Counted from the stretch's first letter, positions 43,054 through 53,603 are shown. The stretch is DNA of 64,000 bases from Clostridium sulfidigenes (GCF_000732635.1 NZ_JPMD01000001.1:248001-312000); one strand, 5' to 3'. The notes: a model not told the origin generated them from the letters alone. Numbers and translations: made by a program.

Positions 43054-43827
43054 ATGAAAAGAATACTTGCAGAGAAAAATAGTGGAGAAAAAATTACAGT
43101 ACAGGTTAAGGATGTAATCATAGGTGGAGATGACTTAGTGTTTATATCTGGACCATGTGCAGTGGAAAACTATGATAAAATGATAAAGATAGGAAGAGCG
43201 TTGAAGGACCAGGGAGCACATATGATGAGAGCAGGTGCCTTCAAGCCTAGAACATCTCCCTATGATTTTCAAGGTCTCGGTATAGAGGGACTAAAAATAC
43301 TTAAAGAAGTGGGAAATGAATTTGGCTTACCAGTAGTATCTGAGGTAATGGATGCTAGAGATTTAGAAATTTCTCTTCCTTATGTGGATATGATACAGGT
43401 TGGTTCTAGAAATATGTATAATTATACATTTCTTAAGGAATTAGGAAAGCTTAAAGTACCTGTACTTCTAAAAAGAGGAATAAGTGCTACTGTAGCTGAA
43501 TGGATTTATGCAGCTGAATATGTTTTAAAGGAAGGTAATAATCAAGTAGTGCTTTGTGAAAGAGGAGTAAGAACCTTTGAGACTACCACTAGAAATACCT
43601 TGGATTTAAACTCTGTAGCAGTGATTAAGGAAAATTATAGACTTCCTGTTATTGTGGACCCTAGTCATGGAACTGGAAGGCGTGAGTTAGTTGAAGCTAT
43701 GAGTTTAGCTGCTGTGGCAGCTGGTGCAGATGGATTAATTATAGAAAGTCATGTAAATCCTGATAATTCTGTATCAGATGCAAGACAAACTATTAATGTA
43801 GAAAATTTAAAAAAAAATTATAAATAA
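43054..43827 (+). CDS. aroF: 3-deoxy-7-phosphoheptulonate synthase, short type I-beta form
   Basis: A 257-residue DAHP synthase that condenses phosphoenolpyruvate and erythrose 4-phosphate in the first step of the shikimate pathway. Motifs are ISGPCAVENYDKM, MRAGAFKPRTSPYDFQGLG, VLLKRGISATVAEW, CERGVRTFET and VDPSHGTGRRELV. It is shorter than the ~340-residue Thermotoga-type enzyme because it lacks the N-terminal ferredoxin-like regulatory domain and has no ACT or chorismate mutase domain. It is therefore probably not feedback-inhibited by the usual route. The KDO8P synthase family is related but less likely in a Gram-positive. Confidence 0.92.
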   Translation: MKRILAEKNSGEKITVQVKDVIIGGDDLVFISGPCAVENYDKMIKIGRALKDQGAHMMRAGAFKPRTSPYDFQGLGIEGLKILKEVGNEFGLPVVSEVMDARDLEISLPYVDMIQVGSRNMYNYTFLKELGKLKVPVLLKRGISATVAEWIYAAEYVLKEGNNQVVLCERGVRTFETTTRNTLDLNSVAVIKENYRLPVIVDPSHGTGRRELVEAMSLAAVAAGADGLIIESHVNPDNSVSDARQTINVENLKKNYK

Positions 43828-43879
43828 GTCTAATGCCATTAAAAATATTTTATCCGAGTTAAGATAAGGGGGAGTGGTT

Positions 43880-44332
43880 TTGACTTTAGGAATAATAATA
43901 GTAGTATTAGGTCTAATAATAGATAGAGGAACAAAATGGTGGGCTATAGGTACCTTAAAGGGTTCAGAAGGATTAACTGTAATTAAGGATTTCTTTACTC
44001 TTGATTATCTAGAAAACCGTGGAGCTGCCTTTGGAATGCTTCAAAATAAGCAGTGGTTATTTATTGTTATTACTATAGTTGTAGTTATAGGAATGATATT
44101 CTATTTATTAAAGTATAAGCCTAAGTTCAAATTAGTATATGTATCTATTGCTATGATAATTGCGGGAGCAATAGGTAATCTTATAGATAGAATAAGTTAT
44201 AATTATGTAGTGGATTTTATTATGGTTCATTATAGGGACTTGTATTATTTTCCAACCTTTAATGTGGCTGATATGCTAGTTTGTATAGGAACATTTTTTC
44301 TATTAATATGTATACTGAAGGATGAGATTTAA
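43880..44332 (+). CDS. lspA: Lipoprotein signal peptidase LspA
   Basis: A 150-residue, four-helix membrane aspartic protease that removes signal peptides from diacylglyceryl-modified lipoproteins such as MetQ (61760). The catalytic Asp motifs are AGAIGNLIDRI and FNVADMLVCIG, with DYLENRGAAFGML near the middle. TTG 43880 follows AAGGGGGAG with good spacing; an in-frame GTG at 43874 falls in that site. The stop overlaps the rluD-type start by one base (TAATG). Confidence 0.95.
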   Translation: MTLGIIIVVLGLIIDRGTKWWAIGTLKGSEGLTVIKDFFTLDYLENRGAAFGMLQNKQWLFIVITIVVVIGMIFYLLKYKPKFKLVYVSIAMIIAGAIGNLIDRISYNYVVDFIMVHYRDLYYFPTFNVADMLVCIGTFFLLICILKDEI

Positions 44333-45246
44333 TGGATTTTAAAAATTACACTATAGAAGAAGAAAATGTAGGGAAGAGACTTGACTTATTTGTAAGCGAA
44401 AATGAAGTAGATATGTCTAGATCTTTTGTTCAGGGAATTATTGAAAAACAACAAGTGAAAGTCAATGGACAGATAAAGAAAAGTAATTACAAATTAAGAA
44501 TAGGAGACCAGGTTCAAGTAGAACTAGCTGAGCCAGTGGAGCTTCAAGTAGAGGCTGAAAATATTCCTTTAGATATAATTTATGAGGACAGTGATGTTAT
44601 AGTAATAAATAAGCCACAGGATATGGTAGTCCACCCTGCCCCAGGAAATTATACTGGAACCCTTGTTAATGGTCTTCTTCATCATTGTAAGGACTTATCA
44701 GGTATAAACGGAGTTATAAGACCTGGTATAGTGCACAGAATTGATAAAGATACTTCAGGGATATTAGTAGTTGCTAAAAATGATAAATCACATAATTCAT
44801 TAGCTATGCAGCTAAAGGACCACTCCATGAAGAGAACTTACTATGCCATAGTAGAAGGTATAGTAAAGGAGGAAGAGGGTACTGTTAGAACCAATATAGG
44901 AAGACATCCTGTAGAGAGAATAAAGATGGCTGTAGTTAAGGATGGGAAAGAAGCTATTACTAATTATAAAGTGCTGGAGCGATTTAAAAGTAATACCTTG
45001 GTGGAATGTAGATTAGAAACAGGTAGAACACATCAAATTAGAGTTCATATGGCTCATTTACATCATCCACTAATTGGAGATCAAGTATATGGATATAAAA
45101 AACAGAAGTTTAAATTGCGAGGTCAAGCACTTCATGCGAAAAATTTAGGCTTTATACATCCTACCACAGGAGAGTATATGGAATTTGATTCACAACTTCC
45201 AGAATATTTTCAGGATATATTAGATAAATTAAGAAAAGAAGTTTAG
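44332..45246 (+). CDS. RluA/RluD family rRNA pseudouridine synthase
   Basis: A 304-residue pseudouridine synthase with an N-terminal S4 domain (GKRLDLFVSENEVDMSRSFV) and a catalytic domain carrying the active Asp in GIVHRIDKDTSGILVVAK. The family motifs VHPAPGNYTGTLVNGLLHH and CRLETGRTHQIRVHMAHL are also present. It is the lspA-linked family member (B. subtilis YlyB position) and probably modifies 23S rRNA. Exact target sites cannot be assigned. Confidence 0.94.
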   Translation: MDFKNYTIEEENVGKRLDLFVSENEVDMSRSFVQGIIEKQQVKVNGQIKKSNYKLRIGDQVQVELAEPVELQVEAENIPLDIIYEDSDVIVINKPQDMVVHPAPGNYTGTLVNGLLHHCKDLSGINGVIRPGIVHRIDKDTSGILVVAKNDKSHNSLAMQLKDHSMKRTYYAIVEGIVKEEEGTVRTNIGRHPVERIKMAVVKDGKEAITNYKVLERFKSNTLVECRLETGRTHQIRVHMAHLHHPLIGDQVYGYKKQKFKLRGQALHAKNLGFIHPTTGEYMEFDSQLPEYFQDILDKLRKEV

Positions 45247-45798
<552 letters not shown>

Positions 45799-45810
45799 GA
45801 GAAAAAATTT

Positions 45811-46927
45811 ATGTATAAAATAATTGTAACTACTACCTTTGGTATAGAGGCTATTACAGGCAAGGAGCTAAAGAATTTAGGATATGAAGACTTAAAAATA
45901 GAAAATGGAAAGATAACCTTTGAAGGAGATGAAATGGATGTTGCTATCTGTAATATCCATTTAAGAACTGCAGAGAGAGTTTTTCTAGAGATGGCAGAAT
46001 TTGAAGCTACCTCCTTTGAAGAATTATTTCAAGGAACTAAAAAAGTTGACTGGGGTAGCTTAATACCTATTGATGGTAAGATGCATGTTATAGGAAAATC
46101 TGTTAAATCTACTTTACATAGTGTACCTGACTGTCAAGGTATAGTAAAAAAAAGCTGTAGTAGAAAAAATGAAAGAAAAATATGATACTAATTGGTTTAG
46201 TGAAGATGGACCAGTATATAAGATAGAAGTTGGAATTCTAAAGGATAAGGTAACCCTTGCAGTAGATACCTCTGGAGTAGGACTTCATAAGAGGGGATAT
46301 AGGGAAAATGCAGGAATGGCTCCTTTGAAGGAAACCTTAGCAGCAGCCTTAGTTTTGATAGCCAAATTCAATGGAGATGAGCTTTTAATAGACCCATTTT
46401 GTGGATCAGGAACTATACCTATAGAAGCTGCACTGATAGCTAAAAATATAGCACCAGGAGTTAATAGACACTTTGTAAGTGAAACTTGGCCTACCTTTGA
46501 CAAAGAAATTTGGGAGCAGGTACGTGAAGGAGCAAAAAGAAGTGTTAATAAAAAAGACTTCGTTATTCAAGGCTCTGATATAGATGGAAGAGTACTTAGA
46601 ACTGCAATGGATAATGCTAAAAAAGCAGGTGTAGAGAAGTATGTTAACTTCCAAAGACTTGATATGAAGGATGTAAGAAACAGAAAAAAAGGTGGTATGA
46701 TAATAACTAATCCACCCTATGGAGAGAGACTTTTAGATGAAGATGAGGTTAAGTATCTCTACAAAACTTTTTCTAATGTCTATGCAGGACTAGAGGATTG
46801 GTCTTGCTATGTACTAACATCCTATGATGACTTTCAAAAGGTATTTGGAAAAAAAGCTGATAAAAACAGGAAACTTTATAATGGAAGAATTCAATGCTAT
46901 TACTATCAATATAATCCGAAGAAATAA
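45811..46927 (+). pseudogene. THUMP-domain RNA methyltransferase (RlmL-N-terminal type), split by a frameshift
   Basis: Two frames, 45811-46185 and 46169-46927, are the two parts of one ~372-residue protein. The first holds the N-terminal THUMP region (YKIIVTTTFGIEAITGKELK ... VIGKSVKSTLHSVPDCQGI). The second holds the SAM-dependent methyltransferase with DPFCGSGTIPIEA and NPPYGERLL. The break is at an A8 run (46146-46153). Removing one A restores VKKAVVEKMKEKYDTNW across the joint, typical of this family. Either the gene is inactivated, it is expressed through slippage on the poly-A run, or it is a sequencing error. Confidence 0.88.
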
Positions 46928-46928
46928 A

Positions 46929-46966
46929 TTAAAGACTATCTCAAAAAGTTTTGAGATAGTCTTTGT
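46929..46966. terminator. Bidirectional terminator between methyltransferase and rqcH
   Basis: AAAGACTATCTCAAAA (46931-46946) pairs with TTTTGAGATAGTCTTT (46949-46964). Two convergent genes end on either side of it. Confidence 0.9.
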
Positions 46967-46967
46967 T

Positions 46968-48713
46968 TTAAACTTGCTTTAAATCAAGTTTTATAGGATC
47001 TACATAGATGGTTTTGTTTGTGGAGTAGGTTACCATACCAGGCTTTCCTTTAGCCATTTTTTTAACATTTCTAATTTCTGTATAGTCTATGGGTACCTTT
47101 GTAGAGTTTTTACCCTTGCTATAGAAGGCGGCTAAGGTTGCAGCTTCAAGAAGGGTGGAATCAGGTACTTCTCCAAGGTTTTTAATGATTACATGGGAAC
47201 CTGGGATATTTTTTATGTGAAGCCAAATATCATTGTTATGAGCAAACTTCAGAGTTAAATAATCATTTTCTAGATTGTTTTTACCTACATATATGTCAAT
47301 GCCATCGCTAGATATGAAGTGGAGTGGTTTTGAAGGCTTAGTCTTTTTACTTTTCATAGACTTTTTGAAAGCAATGTAGCCAGTTTCCACTAACTCATTT
47401 TTTATATCCTCTAAATCTTTATAGTTATCAGCATTTTCAATATTACTAAGTACTGATTGAAGATATTCATCCTCTTCTTCAGCTAATTCTATTTGGATAT
47501 AAGCATTTTCTTCTGCAGCTTTTAATTTATTGTATTTTTTAAAATACTTTTGAGCATTTTCAGAAGGGGTTTTATTTACATCTAAAGGAATTTTAATATA
47601 TTCTTCTTCCTCACTATAGTAATTTAATGCTTCAACCTCTTTATCACCCTTTTTGATATTATAAATATTTGCAGTTATAAGCTCTCCATATAAATTATAT
47701 TTTTGCTTTTCTTCACATTCAATTAAAGTTTTCTTTAGAATGTTTAATTTTTTTTCGACTCTGTCTATGTTATTTATAACTAGCTTTTGCATATCATGAC
47801 TTTTACTTTGAAGTCTATTTATTTTATCCTTTGCATGATAGAAGCTTTCTAGAAGACTACTAGGAGAAGAATATTCTTCACATTGTCCACCATCATCTAA
47901 AATATGCTCTAGCTTTATACAGTGGAAATCTTTTAGTTCATCATTTATGGAATAGCTATAAAGGTCATAATTATTATCTTTGGATTTAGCAAAAAACTCT
48001 ATTAAGAATTCATAGATTTCCTTTAGGTTATTTTTACTTAAAGGAATATTTCTTTTATTTAGCCTAAAAGAAATCTCTTTAGCTATAGGATTACTTACTC
48101 CATCTAAAACTCTAGTAAAGAATTTTTCATTTAGTTCTTCATCTTCATAGAGACTTAAAATTTTTTCTTGAAATGATTCAAAGGTAGTGTTGAATATATC
48201 AAGTTTATTACTTTCAGGAGGATATACATATTCAATACCAGGATAGAGTACTCTATAGCTATTTATATCTGGTGTAATATGTTTTATGGAATCCATGATG
48301 AGTCCATCTCTTTTTCTTATCAAAGTAATGTTACTGTGTCTACCCATGATTTCAATTATCAGGGTATATATACTGTTAAAGCCTAATTCATCACTACTTT
48401 CAAAATCTAAAAGTAGGATTCTGTCGTTATTTAATTGAGTAACATCTTTTAAAACTGCAGTATTTAGATATTTTCTTAAAACCATACAAAATACAGGTGC
48501 CTTAAGTGGGCTTTCCTTAGAGTAATCAATAAAGTTTATTCTAGGATAAGAAGCGTTAGCATTTAGAAGTAGTCTAACAGGTTTCCTATTTATTTTAAAG
48601 CTCAGTACTATTTCATCCTTTTCAGGTTGGGTTATTTTATCTATTCTACTGCTTATTAGAGTGTTTTTTATTTCATTGGCTAGAGAGCGCAAATATAATC
48701 CATCTAGTGCCAT
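46968..48713 (-). CDS. rqcH: Rqc2/RqcH-type NFACT protein (FbpA family)
   Basis: A 581-residue NFACT-family protein of ribosome-associated quality control. RqcH binds stalled 50S subunits and recruits tRNA-Ala to add C-terminal alanine tails. It has an NFACT-N domain (MALDGLYLRSLANEI at the start; NDRILLLDFESSDELG holds the conserved Asp-Arg), long coiled coils (about 285-430), and a C-terminal NFACT-R domain (GIDIYVGKNNLENDYLT, ANNDIWLHIKN-like segment). Older annotations call it fibronectin-binding protein. The start at 48713 follows AAAGGA; the ATG nine bases earlier overlaps that site. Confidence 0.9.
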   Translation of the reverse strand: MALDGLYLRSLANEIKNTLISSRIDKITQPEKDEIVLSFKINRKPVRLLLNANASYPRINFIDYSKESPLKAPVFCMVLRKYLNTAVLKDVTQLNNDRILLLDFESSDELGFNSIYTLIIEIMGRHSNITLIRKRDGLIMDSIKHITPDINSYRVLYPGIEYVYPPESNKLDIFNTTFESFQEKILSLYEDEELNEKFFTRVLDGVSNPIAKEISFRLNKRNIPLSKNNLKEIYEFLIEFFAKSKDNNYDLYSYSINDELKDFHCIKLEHILDDGGQCEEYSSPSSLLESFYHAKDKINRLQSKSHDMQKLVINNIDRVEKKLNILKKTLIECEEKQKYNLYGELITANIYNIKKGDKEVEALNYYSEEEEYIKIPLDVNKTPSENAQKYFKKYNKLKAAEENAYIQIELAEEEDEYLQSVLSNIENADNYKDLEDIKNELVETGYIAFKKSMKSKKTKPSKPLHFISSDGIDIYVGKNNLENDYLTLKFAHNNDIWLHIKNIPGSHVIIKNLGEVPDSTLLEAATLAAFYSKGKNSTKVPIDYTEIRNVKKMAKGKPGMVTYSTNKTIYVDPIKLDLKQV

Positions 48714-48952
48714 ATAAATCATCCTTTCATTTAAGCATATATTTTACAGTATATCACTATTATTTTATAAATAAAATACAAAATAAGTTAGGACAAGGAT
48801 AATTTCCTTAATTGAAGATGATATAATAAAAGTAATATGGCATTTGAGGAGTATTTAAGTTAAAGGAACTGTAGTTGCTTAAGAAGTAATAAGAATGAAT
48901 TTACATAAAAGTTGAATATATAGAAAAAATTATAAAGGTGGGGTAGATATAA

Positions 48953-50227
48953 ATGGAGTTAAGGGAAAGTATTATTGACTTAAGAAGGGAATTTCATAGA
49001 TGTGCAGAAGCTGGGTGGTTAGAATTTGAAACCACCATAAAAATAATGGATTACTTGAAAAAACTTGGATATAATCTACAATATGGTAAGGAAATACATA
49101 GTAATCCAATGGGTATGGCTGATGAAGAAATACTTACTAATCATAGGATAGAGTGTACTGAAGCAATTAAAAACAAGTCCTATAATGTAGATGAAATTCT
49201 ACAAGGCTATACTGGTGTAGTAGCAACTATAGATACAGGAGTTCCGGGTCCTACCATGGCTTTTAGATTTGATATAGATGGTCTTAAGGTTGAGGAAGCT
49301 AAGGAAAATCATAGACCTTTTAAAGAAGGGTTTTCTTCTAAAAATCCAGGAATATGTCATTGTTGTGGTCACGATGCTCATATAGCTATGGGCCTTCAGC
49401 TTGCAAATACTGTTGTAGGGATGAAAGAAAAATTAATAGGAAAAATAAAGCTCATATTTCAACCGGCAGAGGAAGAGGTTAGAGGTGCTAAGTCTATGGT
49501 AGAAGCTGGAGTTTTAAAAGATGTAGATTATTTATTTTCTGGTCACATCGGCTTTATTAATAAAAATAATGCCATAGCTGTTAAAGTTAAAAATTTGCTT
49601 GCTACTAATAAAGTGGAGGTAGAGTTCTTAGGTAAATCTGCCCATGCAGGTCTTTGCCCAGAAGAGGGAAGAAATGCTCTTTTAGCAGGAGCAAGCTGCA
49701 TTTTAAATCTTCATAGCCAAGTGCAATTTGGAAAAGGAGTAGGAAGACTTAACGTAGGAACTCTTCATGGAGGAACTGGAAAAAATGTTATAGCAGATAA
49801 AGCAGTTTTACAGTTGGAAACAAGGGGCGATACTAACGAAATTAATGATAGAATCATGGATATGGTTTGTCGAGTAGTTAAGGGTGCAGCAATTTCCTAC
49901 AATGTGGAATATAATATAAGAGTAGTTGGTTCTGCAAGGGCATATAATAGCCCCGATAATGAATTTTCTAAGATAGTAATAAAAAATCTTAGAAGTTTAC
50001 CTATAGAAATTATTGAAGAATTTTCCTTTGGAGCCTCTGAGGATATAACTTATATGTTAGAAGAGGTGGAAAAGCAAGGGGGAAAGGGAATGTATTTTAT
50101 AATTCCATCTTCTATTGTGGCACCACATCATAATCCTCATTTTGATTTTAATGAAGAATCACTTATAATAGGTCATGATGCTTATGTATGTATGATAAAA
50201 AACTTTTTACAAAAGGATATAATTTAA
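48953..50227 (+). CDS. M20-family amidohydrolase, AbgA-like
   Basis: A 424-residue metal-dependent amidohydrolase of the M20 peptidase family. Metal and catalytic motifs are FDIDGL, CHCCGHDAHIAMGL, FQPAEEEVRGAKSMVEAG and SFGASEDITYML; a dimerisation lid domain lies between. The start LRREFHRCAEAGWLEFETT and the extra NPMGMADEE segment recall aminobenzoyl-glutamate hydrolase subunit A (AbgA). No abgB or abgT partner is nearby, so the natural substrate (N-acyl amino acid, p-aminobenzoyl-glutamate or other) is unknown. No signal peptide. Confidence 0.85.
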   Translation: MELRESIIDLRREFHRCAEAGWLEFETTIKIMDYLKKLGYNLQYGKEIHSNPMGMADEEILTNHRIECTEAIKNKSYNVDEILQGYTGVVATIDTGVPGPTMAFRFDIDGLKVEEAKENHRPFKEGFSSKNPGICHCCGHDAHIAMGLQLANTVVGMKEKLIGKIKLIFQPAEEEVRGAKSMVEAGVLKDVDYLFSGHIGFINKNNAIAVKVKNLLATNKVEVEFLGKSAHAGLCPEEGRNALLAGASCILNLHSQVQFGKGVGRLNVGTLHGGTGKNVIADKAVLQLETRGDTNEINDRIMDMVCRVVKGAAISYNVEYNIRVVGSARAYNSPDNEFSKIVIKNLRSLPIEIIEEFSFGASEDITYMLEEVEKQGGKGMYFIIPSSIVAPHHNPHFDFNEESLIIGHDAYVCMIKNFLQKDII

Positions 50228-50278
50228 TTAAACTTGAGATAAATTTACTAAATTAAACAAGCTAAGGGATGTGTAGTT

Positions 50279-52753
50279 TTGAAAGAAGCAATGAAAGAAA
50301 TTTTGGAAAAATATTATGGATATAAAAGCTTTAGGACAGGTCAACAGCCAGTTATAGAATCTATTTTAAAGGGAGAGGATGCACTTACTATAATGTCTAC
50401 AGGTAGTGGTAAGTCTATATGTTATCAAGTGCCTGCTTTAATCCTTCAGGGATTAACTATAGTAATTTCACCTTTAATTTCCCTTATGAAGGATCAAGTA
50501 GATGCACTTAAGGACATGGGAATACCTTGTAGCTATATTAATAGCTCCTTAAGCAGTAAAGATTTTAAAGAAGTATTAGATGGAATAAAGGAAGAAAAAT
50601 ATAAAATACTTTATATAGCCCCTGAGAGGTTAGATAATATAGAATTTTATAATGTAATTTCTAGGATACCTATTAGCCAAATAGCTATAGATGAGGCCCA
50701 TTGTGTATCTCAATGGGGGCATGACTTTAGAGCTAGCTATAAAAGAATTGCAGGTTTTATAGAAAGGCTTATGGTGAGACCTATAGTTACAGCATTTACT
50801 GCTACAGCTTCCAAAGAAGTAAGACAAGATATAGTAAAACTTCTAAAACTTCAAAGTCCTAAAATATTTATTACTGGCTTTGATAGAGAAAACTTGTCTA
50901 TAAATATAGTTAAATCTGAGAATAAGAAGAAATATCTTCTTAAATTTATGGAAGACAATAAAGAAAACTCTGGTATTATATATGGAGCTACTAGAAAGGA
51001 AGTAGATAATATTTATAGGGAGCTTTCTAGTAAGGGATATAATATAGCTAGATACCATGCGGGCTTATCTGATGAGGAAAGAAAAGAGAATCAAGAAGAT
51101 TTTATTTATGATAGAGTTAAGATTATGGTGGCAACTAATGCCTTTGGCATGGGAATAGATAAGTCTAATATAAGATATGTGGTTCACTATAATATGCCTA
51201 AAAATATAGAAGGTTATTACCAAGAGATTGGAAGAGCTGGTAGAGATGGTGAGAAGAGTCAGTGTATATTATTATTTTCTCCAGGAGATATCCATGTTCA
51301 AAAGTATTTAATAGAGATGAGTATAGAAAATCCAGAGAGAAAAAATAATCAGTATAAAGCACTTCAGCAGATGGTGGATTTTGTTTATAGTAATGATTGT
51401 TATAGAAAATATATTTTAAATTACTTTGGAGAAAGTTATGAAGATGACTGTAACAATTGTAGTAATTGTTTAAATCAAGGAGAGATAGTTGATAAAACTG
51501 TAGATGCTCAAAAGGTACTATCTTGTATATATAGGATGAAACGAAACTATGGTGCAACTATGCTTATAGATGTACTTAGAGGATCAAAAAATAAAAAGGT
51601 TACACAGTTTAATTTTCAAGAGCTATCTACCTATGGAATAATGAAGGATTATTCAGGTGAAAATCTAAAAACTTTTATAAACACATTAATTTCTCATGGA
51701 TATATAAATCAAGTTGAAGGAACTTATCCTGTCCTTGCATTAAACAATAAGTCTATGGAAGTACTTAGAGGTCAGGAAGTAGTTCACTTTAAAGAATTTA
51801 AAGTTAAAGTAAATGCAGAGGTAAGAAATGAACTCTTTGATATATTAAGAGAACTTAGATATAACATGGCAAAGGCTGCTGGAATTCCTCCATATATAAT
51901 TTTTAGTGATGGAACCCTTAGGGAAATGAGTGTTAAGCATCCTACAAATAAGGAGGAGTTTTTAGAGATATCTGGAGTGGGAGAAACTAAGTATAGTAAG
52001 TATGGTAAGGAATTTCAAGGTGCTATTATAGAGTATGTTGAAGCTAACAATCTAACTGTTAAGGAAAAGGATAACTCTGATAAAAGCTATGAAGAAGTTA
52101 GTGTAACTAAATCAGAAGAAGGTAGAAGTATTAATGAGGAATCAGGGGATTTTTATGTAAATACTGATAAAAAACTATTTGAAAAGTTAGTTTTAGTGCG
52201 AAGGGAATTAAGCAGGATAGAAGGTGCTATGGAACAGAATATCATAGCAAAAAATACTCTAAAAGAGATAAGTGGAAGATATCCTAAAACCTTAGAAGAG
52301 CTAAAGGATATAGGAGGTATGGGGCCTAAGAAGATAGAAAAATATGGAGTGACTTTAATAGAAGCAGTAAATACATATATAGAAGAAGAAGGAGTAACTC
52401 CTACATGGGAAGAAAAAAAGAAAAAAAGATTAGTTATAGATGGAGATGAAAGAAAGAATAAGGAAATAGCTTTAGATATGTTAAATGAAGACTTTGCAAT
52501 TAAGGATATTGCTGAAGAGATTGAGGTATCAATTTCAACTATACTTGGATACGTTACAGAGTATATAGAGGAGTATGGAAGACCTAAGTTTACTATTCCT
52601 TTAAATAAGTTTTTTAACCAAGATGAAGAAAAAATTATCATGGAAGTTTGTGAAAGAGTTGGCTATGATAAGGTCAGTAAGGTAAAGGCAGAGTTACCTA
52701 AGACAATTAATTATGAATCTATAAGAGCTGTTATACTTAAGAATTATTTTTAA
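50279..52753 (+). CDS. recQ: ATP-dependent DNA helicase RecQ with tandem HRDC and C-terminal HTH
   Basis: An 824-residue 3'-5' helicase for recombination and repair. Helicase motifs are FRTGQQPVIESIL, MSTGSGKSICYQ, IDEAHCVSQWGHDFR, TATA and QEIGRAGRDGE. The zinc-binding segment CYRKYILNYFGE ... CNNCSNC and a winged-helix RQC domain come next. Two HRDC-like regions (about residues 520-595 and 630-700) and a C-terminal helix-turn-helix (FAIKDIAEEIEVSISTILGY) follow, making it longer than the ~600-residue E. coli enzyme. Start is TTG 50279 after AAGGGATG; ATG 50291 would be the alternative. Confidence 0.95.
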   Translation: MKEAMKEILEKYYGYKSFRTGQQPVIESILKGEDALTIMSTGSGKSICYQVPALILQGLTIVISPLISLMKDQVDALKDMGIPCSYINSSLSSKDFKEVLDGIKEEKYKILYIAPERLDNIEFYNVISRIPISQIAIDEAHCVSQWGHDFRASYKRIAGFIERLMVRPIVTAFTATASKEVRQDIVKLLKLQSPKIFITGFDRENLSINIVKSENKKKYLLKFMEDNKENSGIIYGATRKEVDNIYRELSSKGYNIARYHAGLSDEERKENQEDFIYDRVKIMVATNAFGMGIDKSNIRYVVHYNMPKNIEGYYQEIGRAGRDGEKSQCILLFSPGDIHVQKYLIEMSIENPERKNNQYKALQQMVDFVYSNDCYRKYILNYFGESYEDDCNNCSNCLNQGEIVDKTVDAQKVLSCIYRMKRNYGATMLIDVLRGSKNKKVTQFNFQELSTYGIMKDYSGENLKTFINTLISHGYINQVEGTYPVLALNNKSMEVLRGQEVVHFKEFKVKVNAEVRNELFDILRELRYNMAKAAGIPPYIIFSDGTLREMSVKHPTNKEEFLEISGVGETKYSKYGKEFQGAIIEYVEANNLTVKEKDNSDKSYEEVSVTKSEEGRSINEESGDFYVNTDKKLFEKLVLVRRELSRIEGAMEQNIIAKNTLKEISGRYPKTLEELKDIGGMGPKKIEKYGVTLIEAVNTYIEEEGVTPTWEEKKKKRLVIDGDERKNKEIALDMLNEDFAIKDIAEEIEVSISTILGYVTEYIEEYGRPKFTIPLNKFFNQDEEKIIMEVCERVGYDKVSKVKAELPKTINYESIRAVILKNYF

Positions 52754-52765
52754 GAGGAGAATATT

Positions 52766-53593
52766 ATGGAAATTTTAAAATTTATAAAGATGCAGGGAGC
52801 AGGAAATAATTTTGTGGTTTTTGAAGATATGGAAGTAAAACACAATGATTTAGGTACTTTAGCTAAAAAGTTATGTGATAGAAATTTTGGCATAGGAGGA
52901 GATGGAATATTAGTAGTAAGAAGAAGTAAAATTGCTGATATTCAAATGATAATAATAAATAGTGATGGTTCCTATGCTGGTATGTGTGGAAATGGAATAA
53001 GATGCTTTGCAAAATACGTATATGAAAATAACATAGTAAGAAAAAGTGAGTTTACCGTAGAAACAGGAGATGGTATAAAGGTTTGTCATCTGTTCATAGA
53101 AGATAATAAGGTAAAAGCTGTTAAGATAAATATGGGAAGAGAAAGTTTTAATCCAAAGTTTATTCCTGCTTTAGGAGAGGAAGAAATTATTAAAAAAGAT
53201 ATCAGTGCCAATGGGAAAAGCTATAATATAACTTCATTATTACTTGGAGTTCCTCATACTGTTTTATTAACTGAAGATGGAGGGTTTAAGGTTGAAGAAG
53301 GTGCAGCCATAGAAACCCATGAATTATTTCCACAGGGGACCAATGTTAACTTTTGTAGAGTTGTGAATAGAGGGGAAATAAAGGTTAATACCTGGGAAAG
53401 AGGAGCAGGGCCAACCCTTGCCTGTGGAACAGGATGTTGTTCATCGGTGGTGGTTTGTAATAAATTAAATTTAGTAGATAAATCTGTGAAGGTTATGGCT
53501 CCAGGAGGTATTTTAACTATAGAAATAACTGATGATGGAATAATGATGACGGGGCCAGCGGAGAATGTATTTAAGGGTGAAATAGCAGTATAA
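52766..53593 (+). CDS. dapF: Diaminopimelate epimerase DapF
   Basis: A 275-residue PLP-independent epimerase converting LL- to meso-diaminopimelate for lysine and peptidoglycan. The two catalytic cysteines lie in GMCGNGIRCFAKY and ACGTGCCSSVV. The N-terminal FIKMQGAGNNFVVFED is the family start. meso-DAP supply agrees with the DNPR-type MurE in this window. It is 12 bases after recQ and followed by a strong terminator. Confidence 0.97.
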   Translation: MEILKFIKMQGAGNNFVVFEDMEVKHNDLGTLAKKLCDRNFGIGGDGILVVRRSKIADIQMIIINSDGSYAGMCGNGIRCFAKYVYENNIVRKSEFTVETGDGIKVCHLFIEDNKVKAVKINMGRESFNPKFIPALGEEEIIKKDISANGKSYNITSLLLGVPHTVLLTEDGGFKVEEGAAIETHELFPQGTNVNFCRVVNRGEIKVNTWERGAGPTLACGTGCCSSVVVCNKLNLVDKSVKVMAPGGILTIEITDDGIMMTGPAENVFKGEIAV

Positions 53594-53603
53594 GTGAACG
53601 ATT

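Noticed and set aside
51198..51557. 119-codon - strand frame inside recQ
   Set aside because: It is antisense to conserved RecQ helicase and zinc-domain codons, with low-complexity composition.
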